Origin: Oscillospiraceae bacterium
Lineage (GTDB): Bacteria > Bacillota_A > Clostridia > Oscillospirales > Ruminococcaceae
DNA length: 64,000 nt
Direction: 5' to 3'
NCBI GenBank assembly: GCA_004558145.1
Contig: SFDQ01000003.1
Coordinates: 1-64,000 of the forward strand
In this document: positions 13,423 to 22,309 of the stretch, piece after piece
Position numbering within the stretch: position 1 is the first letter of the stretch
How the letters are laid out: each line of letters starts with the position of its first letter
The notes under the pieces: generated by a model
The model's database searches: none
What the model saw: only the letters and a program-made list of their open reading frames with translations
Told to the model about the DNA's origin: nothing
Program-made: the position numbers and the translations under genes

Positions 13423-15986
13423 AACAGAAATTTGATGTCACCGGCATGAGCTGCGCCGCCTGCTCGGCGGCGGTGGAGCGTGCGGTGAACAAGCTGGAGG
13501 GCGTGGACGCCGCCCAGGTGAACCTGCTGGCCAATTCCATGCAGGTGGAATACGACGAGGCCACGGTGACCGAGGCGGACATCTGCGCCGCGGTGGAAAA
13601 GGCGGGCTATGGCGCCAGTCCGGTTGCCCCCGCGGGCAGCAAAGCCGCCCCCGCTAAGGCCGTCCCTGCCGGCGAGGACCCCGCCGGGGCGGAACTGCGC
13701 GGCATGAAAAAGCGGCTGGTCGTGTCGCTGGCCTTCCTTGTCCCGCTGATGTACGTTTCCATGGGGCACATGATGGGCCTGCCGCTGCCCGCCTTTTTCC
13801 ACGGGCGGGAGGGCGCGGTGGCCTTTGCCCTCACCCAGTTTTTGCTGGTGCTGCCCATCATGTATATGAACCGCAAGTTCTACATCGTGGGTTTCAAGAG
13901 CCTGTGGCGCCGCAGCCCCAACATGGACAGCCTCATCGCCCTGGGCAGCGCCGCCGCCGTGGTCTACGGCCTGTTCGCCCTCTACCGCATCGGCTGGGGC
14001 CTGGGCACAGGAGACATGGAATTGGTGGACCGCTACCGCATGGACCTCTATTTTGAGTCGGCGGGCACCATCCTCACCCTCATCACCCTGGGCAAGTTCC
14101 TGGAGGCCCGGGCCAAGGGACGCACCGGGGCCGCCATCCGCGCGCTGATGGACCTTGCCCCCGACACCGCCCTGGTGCTGCGGGACGGCGTGGAGGTGGA
14201 GATACCCGCCGAGGAGGTGGCCGTGGGGGACACGGTGGTCATCAAGCCGGGCATGCGCATCCCGGTGGACGGCACGGTGCTCACCGGACTGTCCAGCGTG
14301 GACGAGTCCGCCGTCACCGGCGAGAGCATCCCGGCGGAAAAAGCCCCCGGCGCGCGGGTCATCGCCGCCTCCATCAACCGCTCCGGCAGCTTCACCTTCC
14401 GGGCGGAAAAAGTGGGGCAGGACACCACTCTCGCCCAGATCATCGCCCTGGTGCAGGACGCGGGAGCCACCAAGGCCCCCATCGCCAAGCTGGCGGATAA
14501 AGTGAGCGGTGTGTTCGTGCCGGTGGTCATCGCCATCGCACTGGCCGCTTTCGGCGTGTGGCTGGCGCTGGGCCAGACCATGGAGTTCGCCCTGGCCCGG
14601 GCCATCTCGGTGCTGGTCATCAGCTGCCCCTGCGCTTTGGGCCTCGCCACCCCGGTGGCCATCATGGTGGGCACGGGCAAAGGCGCGCGGCTGGGCATCC
14701 TTTATAAAAACGCCGAGGCGCTGGAAAACGCCCATAAAATCGACACCGTGGTGCTGGACAAGACCGGCACCATCACCGAGGGCAAGCCCGCCGTCACCGA
14801 CCTGCTGCCCGCTCCCGGCGTGGACAAAACCGACCTGCTGAGGGTGGCCGCCGCGCTGGAAAAACCCAGCGAGCACCCGCTGGCGGAGGCCATCCTTGCC
14901 GCCGCGGGGGACATGCCCCTGCCCGAAGCCGAACGGTTCGAAGCCCTGCCCGGCCGGGGCGTGCGGGCCGTGGTGGACGGCCGGGAGCATCTGGCAGGCA
15001 ACCTGCGCCTGATGGAGGAGCAGGGGGTGGACGCGGCCTGGGCCGCATCGGAGGCCGAGCGGCTGGCGAAGGAGGGCAAAACGCCCCTGTACTTCGCCGC
15101 CGAAGGCAGACTGCTGGGCCTTGTGGCCGCCGCCGACCCGGTGAAGCCCACCAGCGCCGCCGCCATCGGTGAATTGCAGGCCATGGGTCTCAAAGTCATC
15201 ATGCTCACCGGCGACAACGCCCGCACCGCCGAGGCCATCCGGGCCCGCTTGGGCATCGAGCAGGTGGTGGCCGAGGTGCTGCCTCAGGACAAGGAGGCCC
15301 AGGTGCGCGCGTTGCAGCAGCAGGGCCGCCGGGTGGCCATGGTGGGCGACGGCATCAACGACGCCCCCGCCCTCACCCGGGCGGACGTGGGCGTGGCCAT
15401 CGGCGCGGGCACGGACGTGGCCATCGACAGCGCCGACGTGGTGCTGATGAAGAGCGACCTGTGGGACCTGGTGAACGCCCTGCGCCTCTCCCGCGCCACC
15501 ATCCGCAACATCCGGGAGAACCTGTTCTGGGCCTTCTTTTATAACAGCATCGGCATCCCGGTGGCGGCGGGCGCGCTCTACGGCTTCGGGCTGGTGCTGA
15601 ACCCCATGCTGGGGGCCGCCGCCATGAGCCTTTCCAGCGTGTGCGTCGTTTCCAACGCCCTGCGCCTCAACTTCTTCAAGCCGAAACAGGCCGCCGCGCC
15701 CCAGCGCCCGGCGGACCTGCCTCAGAATAACGAACCCTGCGCCCAAGAGGCGCAGCCGAAAGGAGAACCTGTCATGACCGAAAAAACCATTCACATCGAA
15801 GGCATGGCCTGCGGCCACTGCACCGCCCGGGTGGAGAAGGCGCTGGCCGAGGTGGCCGGCGTGGCTTCCGCCAAGGCCGACCTGGAGGGCAAGTGCGCCA
15901 GGGTCACCCTGAGCGCCCCGGTGGAGGACGCGACCCTCACCGCCGCCGTCACCGACGCGGGCTACGAAGTCACCGGCATCGAATGA
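13419..15986 (+). CDS. copA: Copper-exporting P1B-type ATPase with C-terminal CopZ-like domain
   Basis: 855 residues. It pumps Cu(I) out of the cell. Order: N-terminal HMA domain (GMSCAAC, Cys12 and Cys15), membrane helices, actuator loop with TGES, the metal-binding helix Cys403-Pro-Cys405, phosphorylation motif DKTGT (Asp447), EHPLAEAI nucleotide site, GDGINDAP hinge, and last helices. A linker rich in Pro/Ala/Gln follows, then a second HMA domain from residue 786 (GMACGHC, Cys798 and Cys801). A C-terminal HMA is unusual in CopA. AAGGAGA precedes ATG 13419 inside the regulator gene. Cu(I) rather than Ag(I) alone is family knowledge; both are commonly exported. Confidence 0.95.
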   Translation: MKQKFDVTGMSCAACSAAVERAVNKLEGVDAAQVNLLANSMQVEYDEATVTEADICAAVEKAGYGASPVAPAGSKAAPAKAVPAGEDPAGAELRGMKKRLVVSLAFLVPLMYVSMGHMMGLPLPAFFHGREGAVAFALTQFLLVLPIMYMNRKFYIVGFKSLWRRSPNMDSLIALGSAAAVVYGLFALYRIGWGLGTGDMELVDRYRMDLYFESAGTILTLITLGKFLEARAKGRTGAAIRALMDLAPDTALVLRDGVEVEIPAEEVAVGDTVVIKPGMRIPVDGTVLTGLSSVDESAVTGESIPAEKAPGARVIAASINRSGSFTFRAEKVGQDTTLAQIIALVQDAGATKAPIAKLADKVSGVFVPVVIAIALAAFGVWLALGQTMEFALARAISVLVISCPCALGLATPVAIMVGTGKGARLGILYKNAEALENAHKIDTVVLDKTGTITEGKPAVTDLLPAPGVDKTDLLRVAAALEKPSEHPLAEAILAAAGDMPLPEAERFEALPGRGVRAVVDGREHLAGNLRLMEEQGVDAAWAASEAERLAKEGKTPLYFAAEGRLLGLVAAADPVKPTSAAAIGELQAMGLKVIMLTGDNARTAEAIRARLGIEQVVAEVLPQDKEAQVRALQQQGRRVAMVGDGINDAPALTRADVGVAIGAGTDVAIDSADVVLMKSDLWDLVNALRLSRATIRNIRENLFWAFFYNSIGIPVAAGALYGFGLVLNPMLGAAAMSLSSVCVVSNALRLNFFKPKQAAAPQRPADLPQNNEPCAQEAQPKGEPVMTEKTIHIEGMACGHCTARVEKALAEVAGVASAKADLEGKCARVTLSAPVEDATLTAAVTDAGYEVTGIE
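15774..15986 (+). CDS. CopZ-like chaperone domain with internal start site inside copA
   Basis: The last 70 codons of copA make a complete CopZ-type metallochaperone (MTEKTIHIEGMACGHCTARV through YEVTGIE). Its ATG is preceded by GAAAGGAGAACCTGTC, a strong ribosome site with nine-base spacing. Separate copper chaperones of this size are usually encoded next to copA. Either two genes have fused by loss of a stop codon, or the frame gives both a long CopA and a free CopZ by internal initiation. The domain and site are seen; separate translation is inferred. Confidence 0.55.
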   Translation: MTEKTIHIEGMACGHCTARVEKALAEVAGVASAKADLEGKCARVTLSAPVEDATLTAAVTDAGYEVTGIE

Positions 15987-15992
15987 ACCGAG

Positions 15993-16031
15993 ACAAAAAA
16001 AGAGCCGCCCCGCGGGGCGGCTCTTTTTTGT
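15993..16031. terminator. Bidirectional terminator between copA and the mrp unit
   Basis: AGAGCCGCCCC with GGGGCGGCTCT, an A-run before and a T-run after. It can stop copA transcripts and minus-strand transcripts of punA-mrp. Confidence 0.93.
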
Positions 16032-16036
16032 TTGGT

Positions 16037-16165
16037 TCACAGGAAGGTCTGCCAGCTGAAGAAGGCGAGGCCGAACACCACGGCCAGCACCACCAGCCAG
16101 GTCACCACCAGCAAGGGGCTGAGCCCCTGACGCAGCTGACGCCACAGGCCGGGCCGCTTTTTCAT
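16037..16165 (-). CDS. 42-residue single-pass membrane protein coupled to mrp
   Basis: The frame reads MKKRPGLWRQLRQGLSPLLV, continues as a run of hydrophobic residues (VTWLVVLAVVFGLAFF), and ends SWQTFL. That is a basic N-terminal tail, one membrane helix of about 20 residues and a very short exterior end. Its ATG overlaps the mrp stop in the four-base form ATGA, the classic sign of translational coupling, and the terminator begins six bases after its stop. I do not recognise a family. Given the Mrp partner, a membrane anchor or a small regulator is possible, but this is a guess. Confidence 0.7.
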   Translation of the reverse strand: MKKRPGLWRQLRQGLSPLLVVTWLVVLAVVFGLAFFSWQTFL

Positions 16166-17001
16166 TTCGCGTCACCCAGCAGGGCCGTCACCGCGTCGGC
16201 GGCGGGGGCCAGGGCATCGCCCGCGTAGGTCTCGATGGCGCCGCCGTCGGCGCAGGCGGTGAGCTGGGGGTCCAGCGGCATCTTGGCCAGCACCTTCACG
16301 CCGTACTTGGCGGCGGTCTCTTCCAGATGGCTGTCGCCGAAGACGGGGATCTTCTTGCCGCAGTCGGGGCAGACGAGGTAGCTCATGTTCTCCACCACGC
16401 CCAGGATGGGGATGTTCATCATCTGGGCCATCTTCACGGCCTTGCCCACGATCATGCTCACCAGTTCCTGGGGGCTGGTCACCACCACGATGCCGTCCAC
16501 CGGCAGGGTCTGGAATACGGTCAGGGGCACGTCGCCGGTTCCCGGAGGCATGTCCACGAACAGGAAGTCAACGTCCTTCCAGATGACTTCCTGCCAGAAC
16601 TGCTTCACGGCGCCGGCGATGACCGGGCCGCGCCACACCACGGGGTCCTCTTCGTTTTCCAGCAGCAGGTTCACGCTCATCACGTCGATGCCGGTGCGGC
16701 TCTGGATGGGCCAGATGCCGTTCTCATCGCCCAGCGCCCGGCCGTGGATGCCGAAGAGCTTCGGGATGGAGGGGCCGGTGATGTCGGCGTCCAGCACGCC
16801 CACACGGTAGCCCCGGCGGCGCATCTCCACCGCCAGCAGGGCGCTGGTCATGCTCTTGCCAACGCCGCCCTTGCCGCTCACCACGCCGATGACCTTTTTG
16901 ATGCTGCTCAGCTGGTGGGGAGGCTCGTGGAAGTCCTGGGGATTCTGGCGGCTGGCGCAGTTCTGCGAACAGCTGCTGCAATCATGGGTGCATTCGCTCA
17001 T
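16162..17001 (-). CDS. Mrp/NBP35-family ATP-binding iron-sulfur carrier
   Basis: 279 residues. Mrp proteins hold and pass on iron-sulfur clusters and use ATP. The deviant Walker A GKGGVGKS, the DADITGPS switch, the DMPPGTGD Walker B segment and the CPDCGKK cluster ligands are all present. A Cys-rich N-terminal tail (CTHDCSSCSQNC) may hold a second cluster, as in NBP35-like proteins. It lies 32 bases after punA and starts after AAAGGAGAG. The 42-residue membrane protein overlaps its stop. Confidence 0.93.
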   Translation of the reverse strand: MSECTHDCSSCSQNCASRQNPQDFHEPPHQLSSIKKVIGVVSGKGGVGKSMTSALLAVEMRRRGYRVGVLDADITGPSIPKLFGIHGRALGDENGIWPIQSRTGIDVMSVNLLLENEEDPVVWRGPVIAGAVKQFWQEVIWKDVDFLFVDMPPGTGDVPLTVFQTLPVDGIVVVTSPQELVSMIVGKAVKMAQMMNIPILGVVENMSYLVCPDCGKKIPVFGDSHLEETAAKYGVKVLAKMPLDPQLTACADGGAIETYAGDALAPAADAVTALLGDAK

Positions 17002-17033
17002 TGGTTTTTCTCTCCTTTATCTCACGGGGCGGG

Positions 17034-17846
17034 TCACAGCTTCGCCACGACGCCCTGCACCAGGTCCTGCAGGACCTGGGCGCGCCGGTCGGCGATGGCG
17101 ATGACCTCGTCGCCCGAAAGCTTTTTCTTTTCAATGCCTGCGGCCATGTTGGTGATGAGGCTGATGGCCAGCACCGGCAGACCGCAGTGGCTGGCGGCGA
17201 TGACCTCGGGCACGGTGCTCATGCCCACAGCGTCCGCGCCCAGAGTGCGGAAAGCGCGGATCTCCGCCGGGGTCTCGTAGCTGGGGCCCATATAGCCCAG
17301 ATACACGCCGGTACGCACGGCCACGCCCTGCTCGGCGGCCACTTTGAGCGCCAGCTCCCGCAGAGCGGGAGTGTAGGCGAAGGTCATGTCGCAGAAGCGG
17401 GGACCCACTTCCTCGTCGTTGGGGCCGGTGAGGGGGTTGCGGCCCATGAAGTTGATGTGGTCCTCGATGATCATCAGGTCGCCCACCGAGAACTCCAGGT
17501 TCACGCCGCCCGCGGCGTTGGTGAGGATGAGGGCCTCGATGCCCAGCTCCTTCATCACCCGCACGGGGAAGACGATGTCCTCCATGGAGTGGCCCTCGTA
17601 AAAGTGCAGCCGGCCCTGCATGCACAGCACCTGCTTGCCCGCCAGCTGCCCGGCCACAAAACGCCCGGCGTGGCCCGGCGCGGTGGACACCACAAAACCG
17701 GGGATTTCGGAATAGGGGATATAAACCGGGTTTTCCAGCCGGTCGGCAAGGCCGCCCAGGCCGCTGCCCAGCACCAGCCCCACCTGAGGCGCGGCGGGCA
17801 GCCGGTCCCGCAGAAAGCCGGCAGCCAGTCGAATCTTTTCGATCAT
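17034..17846 (-). CDS. punA: Purine nucleoside phosphorylase, trimeric type
   Basis: 270 residues. It splits guanosine and inosine with phosphate to the base and ribose-1-phosphate. It matches the PNP/MTAP trimeric family: VLGSGLGGLA phosphate loop, GRLHFYEGHSM, ILTNAAGGV and the GYMGPSYETPAEIRAF substrate segment; AVGMSTVPEVIAA follows. The Glu and Asn of that family fit 6-oxopurines. CAGGAGG precedes ATG 17846. It leads the minus-strand unit punA-mrp-microprotein. A possible promoter (TTTTCA, 17 bases, TACTAT near 17875) is weak. Confidence 0.93.
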   Translation of the reverse strand: MIEKIRLAAGFLRDRLPAAPQVGLVLGSGLGGLADRLENPVYIPYSEIPGFVVSTAPGHAGRFVAGQLAGKQVLCMQGRLHFYEGHSMEDIVFPVRVMKELGIEALILTNAAGGVNLEFSVGDLMIIEDHINFMGRNPLTGPNDEEVGPRFCDMTFAYTPALRELALKVAAEQGVAVRTGVYLGYMGPSYETPAEIRAFRTLGADAVGMSTVPEVIAASHCGLPVLAISLITNMAAGIEKKKLSGDEVIAIADRRAQVLQDLVQGVVAKL

Positions 17847-17975
17847 ACAAAAACCTCCTGTCGTAGTCCTTTTTATAGTAGCACAAACCCGCCGGAATGA
17901 AAAGGTGGCGGGGCATACTTTTTGCCGCCGCGCGCATAAGAATGGAGGGAGAAAATAGCGGGGGAGGCGCATCCA

Positions 17976-19520
17976 TTGGCCGGAGTGCGGGTCTATCTGA
18001 AAAACGCGGCCATCCTCACGGTCACCGGCCTTGGCCTGCGGGCGGCGGGCATGGTGCTGCGGGTCTACATGGCGGCGCTGCTGGGGGCCGAGGGCATGGG
18101 CCTCTATCAGCTCATCTTCACCGTCTACGGCCTGACCACCACCGTGGCCACCGCCGGCATGTCGGTGGCGGCCACCCGGCTGGCCGCCGAGGAACTGGCC
18201 CGCCTGGAGGCTCCCCGCGCCGCCGGTATGATGGCGAAGCTGACGCGGCTCTCGCTGGCGCTGGGTTTTGCCGCCTGCGCCGCCCAGCTGCTGCTGGCCC
18301 GACCGGTGGCCCGCTTCGCCCTGGGGGACGCGCGGGCGGAACCGAGCCTTCTGGTGCTGGCCCCCAGCCTGCCCTTCATGGCGCTGGCGGCGGTGTTCAA
18401 GGGCTATTTTTTCGCCCGCCAGCGGGTGGGCCCGGGGGTGAAGAGCCAGGTCTTTGAGCAGGCGGTGCGCATCGCCCTTGCGGCGGCGGTGCTGCCCGCG
18501 GCGGGGGACTGGGGAGCACAGTACGCCTGCGCGGCGCTGGTGGCGGGCAACACCGTCAGCGAGGCGCTGGCCTGCCTGCTGCTTTTGCACGATTACAAAA
18601 AGGACGCCCGGCGGCTGTTCGGCGGGGCGCGCCCGGCCCCGCCCGCCGACGCGGGCAGGCGCATCTGGCACATCCTGGCCCCGGTGGAGGGCGGCCGCTG
18701 CCTGGACAGTGCCCTCCATACGGCGGAGAACATGCTGGTGCCCGCCTGCCTGCTGGCCTTTCTGGGCAGCCGGGCCGAGAGCCTTGCCCAGTTCGGGGCC
18801 CTCAAGGGCATGGCCATGCCGGTGCTGCTCTTTCCCTTTTCCTTTCTCACGCCGCTGGCCACCCTGCTGCTGCCGGAGGTCACCCGCGCCCACATTCTGG
18901 GCCGCCGCCGCACGCTGGAAACGCTGGTGGGCCGCATCATGCTGTTCACCAACCTCTTTTCGGTGCTGGCGGGCGGGCTCATCGCCCTGAACGCCGCGCC
19001 CCTGGCCCGCCTGCTCTACCGGGACGAGAGCGTGGGCCTCTATCTTCTGGTGCTGGCTCCGGTGCTGCCCGGCATGTACCTGGACGCCATGGGCGACTCC
19101 ATCCTCAAGGGCCTGGGGGAGGAGGTGGCCACCTTCCGATACAGCATCTGGGACTCGATGCTGCGCATCGCGCTGGTGCTGCTGCTCATGCCCCATTTCG
19201 GCATGACGGGCTTCCTCGTGGTGATGTGGGCCTCCAATGTGACCTCGGCGCTGCTGAACATCTTCCGCATCCATAAGGTCACCGGCATCCGCACCCGCTG
19301 GTTCGAGTGGTTCATCCAGCCGGCCCTGCTCTTCGCCGCCGCCGCGGCCCTGGGCCAGACCTTCGTGCGCCTCGCCGCCCCGGCGGGGGACGTGTGGCAG
19401 GTTGCGTGCAGCGTTGCGGCCACCGGCGGGCTGTTCTGCCTGTTCCTGCTGCCCCTGGGGGCGGGCCGCCAGCTCAAGGCGGTGCTGGATTCCCGCCGCG
19501 CCCCGGCCAAAGAGAACTGA
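17976..19520 (+). CDS. SpoVB-like polysaccharide/lipid II flippase
   Basis: 514 residues with about 14 predicted membrane helices, of the MATE/MurJ/Wzx superfamily and closest in style to SpoVB and YtgP (VYLKNAAILTVTGLGLRAAGM start, then GAEGMGLYQLIFTVYGL). Such proteins move lipid-linked wall or polysaccharide precursors across the membrane. The start is TTG 17976 after GGGGAGG; no ATG fits. It is divergent from punA and convergent with mtaB. SpoVB works in spore cortex synthesis in Bacillus, but members are also common in non-spore formers, so sporulation should not be inferred from it. Confidence 0.83.
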   Translation: MAGVRVYLKNAAILTVTGLGLRAAGMVLRVYMAALLGAEGMGLYQLIFTVYGLTTTVATAGMSVAATRLAAEELARLEAPRAAGMMAKLTRLSLALGFAACAAQLLLARPVARFALGDARAEPSLLVLAPSLPFMALAAVFKGYFFARQRVGPGVKSQVFEQAVRIALAAAVLPAAGDWGAQYACAALVAGNTVSEALACLLLLHDYKKDARRLFGGARPAPPADAGRRIWHILAPVEGGRCLDSALHTAENMLVPACLLAFLGSRAESLAQFGALKGMAMPVLLFPFSFLTPLATLLLPEVTRAHILGRRRTLETLVGRIMLFTNLFSVLAGGLIALNAAPLARLLYRDESVGLYLLVLAPVLPGMYLDAMGDSILKGLGEEVATFRYSIWDSMLRIALVLLLMPHFGMTGFLVVMWASNVTSALLNIFRIHKVTGIRTRWFEWFIQPALLFAAAAALGQTFVRLAAPAGDVWQVACSVAATGGLFCLFLLPLGAGRQLKAVLDSRRAPAKEN

Positions 19521-19524
19521 AAAA

Positions 19525-19561
19525 AGCGGCGTTTCCGCCCCAGAGGGGAGGAAACGCCGCT
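19525..19561. terminator. Bidirectional terminator between flippase gene and mtaB
   Basis: AGCGGCGTTTCC with GGAAACGCCGCT around a CCCC/GGGG inner stem. An A-run and a T-run flank it, so it serves both converging genes. Confidence 0.9.
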
Positions 19562-19567
19562 CTTTGT

Positions 19568-20860
19568 TTAAAGGGCCTCGGCCCGCGCCCGCTCGCCGTC
19601 CCATTCGGTGAGCCGGGCGGTCACGATCTGGCCCGCCGCCGCGCCGGGGGCCTTCACCGCCACCGGCAGATACAGCCGGGTGTAGCCGGTGAAGAGGCTG
19701 CCGCTCACTGCCTTTTCCAGCAGCACCGTGTCCTCGGTGCCCAGCATCTCCCGGGCAAGCGCGCCGCGCACCTCGTCCGCCGCTGTTTGCAGCCGGTGCA
19801 CCCGGTCCGCCTTCTGGGCTTCGGTGAGCTGGCCGGGGAAATCCGCCGCGGGAGTGCCCGCCCGGCGGGAGTAGGGGAACACATGCACCTTCAAAAACTT
19901 TTGCCGGCACACAAAGTCCAGACTCTCGGCAAACTCGTCCTCGGTCTCGCCGGGGAAGCCCACGATCACGTCGGTGGTGAAGCTGGCGAAGCCCCCGAAG
20001 GCCGCCCGCAGCTTTTCCACCACCCGGGCGTACTCCTCGGAGGTATACACCCGGCGCATCCGCCGCAGGGTAGCGGTGCAGCCGCTTTGCAGCGACAGGT
20101 GGAACTGGGGGCACAGCTCCTTCACCGCCGCCATCCGGGCGATGGCCTCGTCGCTCAAAAGGTCCGGCTCCAGGCTCCCCAGCCGGATGCGCTCGATGCC
20201 CTCCACCTTCGCCGCGGCCTCGATGAGGCTCACCAGGTCGGTGCCGGTGTCCTTGCCGTAGCTGGGCAGGTTGATGCCGCTGAGCACCACCTCTTTGTAA
20301 CCGGCGGCGGCCAGCGCGGTCAGCTCCTGCACCACGCTCTCCTCGCTGCGGCTGCGGCTCGCGCCCCGGGCCCGGGGGATGACGCAGTAGGCACAGCGGC
20401 GGTCGCAGCCGTCCTGCACCTTGATGAAGGCCCGGGTGTGGCCCTCGAAGTTCTCCATGGGCAGTTCCTCGAACCGCTCGCCCTTTTCGTGGGCGCGGAT
20501 GTCCACCACCCGCTCGCCGCTGTCCAGCGCTTTCTGAATGTCCTCCAGCATGGCGGCGCGGCCCACGTTGCCCACCACCACGTCCGCTTCTTCCAGCCCG
20601 GCGGCCTCCTCGGGGAACGCCTGGGGATAGCACCCGGCCATCACCGTCACCGCGCCGGGATTCTGGCGCTTGGCCCGCCGCAGCCACTGGCGGCTCTTCT
20701 TGTCGCCCCCGGCGGTCACGGTGCAGCTGTTCACCACGTAAACATCCGCCGCTTCGCCGTCCGCCGCGAGGGTGTAGCCCCGGCGCAGGAACAGCTGTTC
20801 CAACGCCCCAGTCTCGTTCTGATTCACCTTGCAGCCAAGGGTGTAAAAGCTCACGCGCAT
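19568..20860 (-). CDS. mtaB: tRNA N6-threonylcarbamoyladenosine (t6A37) methylthiotransferase
   Basis: 430 residues. MtaB adds a methylthio group to t6A37 of tRNAs that read ANN codons. It shows the N-terminal cluster domain (TLGCKVNQNETGALEQLF, NSCTVT, MAGCYPQ), the radical SAM motif CDRRCAYCVIPRARG, and a C-terminal TRAM domain. The sequence GCKVNQ, rather than GCQMN, favours MtaB over MiaB. ACGAAGGAGA precedes ATG 20860. Confidence 0.93.
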   Translation of the reverse strand: MRVSFYTLGCKVNQNETGALEQLFLRRGYTLAADGEAADVYVVNSCTVTAGGDKKSRQWLRRAKRQNPGAVTVMAGCYPQAFPEEAAGLEEADVVVGNVGRAAMLEDIQKALDSGERVVDIRAHEKGERFEELPMENFEGHTRAFIKVQDGCDRRCAYCVIPRARGASRSRSEESVVQELTALAAAGYKEVVLSGINLPSYGKDTGTDLVSLIEAAAKVEGIERIRLGSLEPDLLSDEAIARMAAVKELCPQFHLSLQSGCTATLRRMRRVYTSEEYARVVEKLRAAFGGFASFTTDVIVGFPGETEDEFAESLDFVCRQKFLKVHVFPYSRRAGTPAADFPGQLTEAQKADRVHRLQTAADEVRGALAREMLGTEDTVLLEKAVSGSLFTGYTRLYLPVAVKAPGAAAGQIVTARLTEWDGERARAEAL

Positions 20861-20899
20861 AGGGTATCTCCTTCGTAAATACGGGGTATTCTCCGCCTT

Positions 20900-20928
20900 A
20901 TTATACGGCCCGGCGGGCAAAATCGCAA
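20900..20928 (-). promoter_or_regulatory. Sigma-A promoter for mtaB
   Basis: On the minus strand: TTGCGA, 17 bases, TATAAT. Confidence 0.8.
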
Positions 20929-20998
20929 GGGCGGCGGCATATACATTCCATAGACAAAACCGGCCCCCGGGCCTGTGAAAAGAGAGGAAGGAACTCTT

Positions 20999-22171
20999 AT
21001 GTTGAAAAAAAGACTGCTGGCCCTGGCGCTGTGCTGTGTGCTGGCGGCGGTGCTGTGCATGCCCGCCTTCGCCGAGCCGCTGGCCGCCGGGCGCTTCGCC
21101 CTGCCGGATTTTGACGTGCCCTGCCGGGCGGCGGTGCTCATCGACCTTTCCAGCGGCACGGTGCTCTACGAAAAGGAGCCGGACACCCCCATGCCCATCG
21201 CCTCCATCACCAAGGTGATGACCCTGCTGCTCACCTTCGAGGCCATCGAAGCGGGCAAGGTGAGCTTGCAGGACACGGTGCCCGTCTCCGACCATGCCTA
21301 TAATATGGGCGGCAGCCAGATCTGGCTGGAGCCGGGGGAGACCTTCACCCTGGACAAGATGATAAAGGCCATCTGCGTGTCCAGCGCCAACGACGCGGCG
21401 GTGGCGGTGGCGGAATTCATCGGCGGGTCGGAGCCGGCCTTTGCCGAACTGATGAACCAGAAGGCCGCGGAGCTGGGCATGGTGAACACCACCTTCAAAA
21501 ACGCCTGCGGGCTGGACGAGACGGGCCACCTCTCCACCGCCCGGGACGTGGCCATCATGAGCCGGGAAATGCTTTTGAAGCACCCCCAGATCACCGACTA
21601 CACCACCATCTGGATGGACACGCTGCGGGACGGCCAGACCCAGCTGCTCAACACCAACAAGCTGCTCAAACGCTACCAGGGCATCACCGGCCTCAAGACC
21701 GGCACCACCAGCGGCGCGGGGGTGTGCATCTCCGCCAGCGCCAGCCGGGATGGGCTGGACCTGCTGGCGGTGGTGCTGGGCGCGGCCTCCAGCGCCGAGC
21801 GGTTCGATGCCGCCACCGCCCTGTTGGATTACGGCTTTGCCAACTTTGAAAACGTGACGGCCCCCGCGCCGGAAAACGCCCCCGCCAGCCTGCCGGTGAC
21901 CGGCGGCGCCGAGGAGACTGTCCAGCTGGAATACGCCGCGCCCCAAAAGCTGCTGGTGCAGAAAGGGGAGGGCGGCGCCCTCACCGCCGAGCTGGAGCTG
22001 CCCCAGACCCTTGCGGCCCCGCTGGCGGCGGGCCAGCAGGTGGGCACGGTGACAGTGCGCAGCGGCGAGACAGTGCTGGGTTCCTGGCCGGTGACGGCGG
22101 CCGGGGAGGTGCAGCCCATGACGGTGCGGCTGGGATTTGAGCGCCTGCTGGCCGCCCTCACCGCCCACTGA
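20999..22171 (+). CDS. D-alanyl-D-alanine carboxypeptidase (DacF-type)
   Basis: 390 residues. A low-molecular-weight penicillin-binding protein that trims the last D-Ala of wall pentapeptides. A signal peptide ends near Ala25 (MPAFA). The acyl-enzyme motif is Ser69-Ile-Thr-Lys72, the second motif SSAND and the third KTGTTSGAG. The C-terminal beta domain (about 280-385) is the PBP5-C type, but I see no amphipathic anchor helix at the end, so attachment is uncertain. The start is ATG 20999 after GAGGAAGGAA; upstream in-frame ATG 20975 lacks a site. Confidence 0.93.
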   Translation: MLKKRLLALALCCVLAAVLCMPAFAEPLAAGRFALPDFDVPCRAAVLIDLSSGTVLYEKEPDTPMPIASITKVMTLLLTFEAIEAGKVSLQDTVPVSDHAYNMGGSQIWLEPGETFTLDKMIKAICVSSANDAAVAVAEFIGGSEPAFAELMNQKAAELGMVNTTFKNACGLDETGHLSTARDVAIMSREMLLKHPQITDYTTIWMDTLRDGQTQLLNTNKLLKRYQGITGLKTGTTSGAGVCISASASRDGLDLLAVVLGAASSAERFDAATALLDYGFANFENVTAPAPENAPASLPVTGGAEETVQLEYAAPQKLLVQKGEGGALTAELELPQTLAAPLAAGQQVGTVTVRSGETVLGSWPVTAAGEVQPMTVRLGFERLLAALTAH

Positions 22172-22198
22172 TTTTTTGCCAAATCCCGGCGGGCCACC

Positions 22199-22227
22199 TT
22201 GACTTTGTACTGTCAAAACGGTATAGT
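22199..22227 (+). promoter_or_regulatory. Sigma-A promoter for pgi
   Basis: TTGACT, 17 bases, TATAGT, giving a leader of about 75 nt. Confidence 0.85.
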
Positions 22228-22309
22228 TATTACAAACAAACACCCAGCCTTCACCGCCCGGCGGCACCCCGTCGGCAGCGGGCCGGGGCAGAGGACGGGA
22301 GAGCATAAC

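Noticed and set aside
13263..16175. 970-codon minus frame opposite copA
   Set aside because: Same antisense signature, and it crosses the copA terminator and the regulator gene.
17976..19520. SpoVB-like flippase as evidence of sporulation
   Set aside because: The family is also found in non-spore formers, and no other spore gene is in the window.
22199..22309. N-terminal extension of pgi
   Set aside because: It starts inside the promoter, upstream of the expected transcript.
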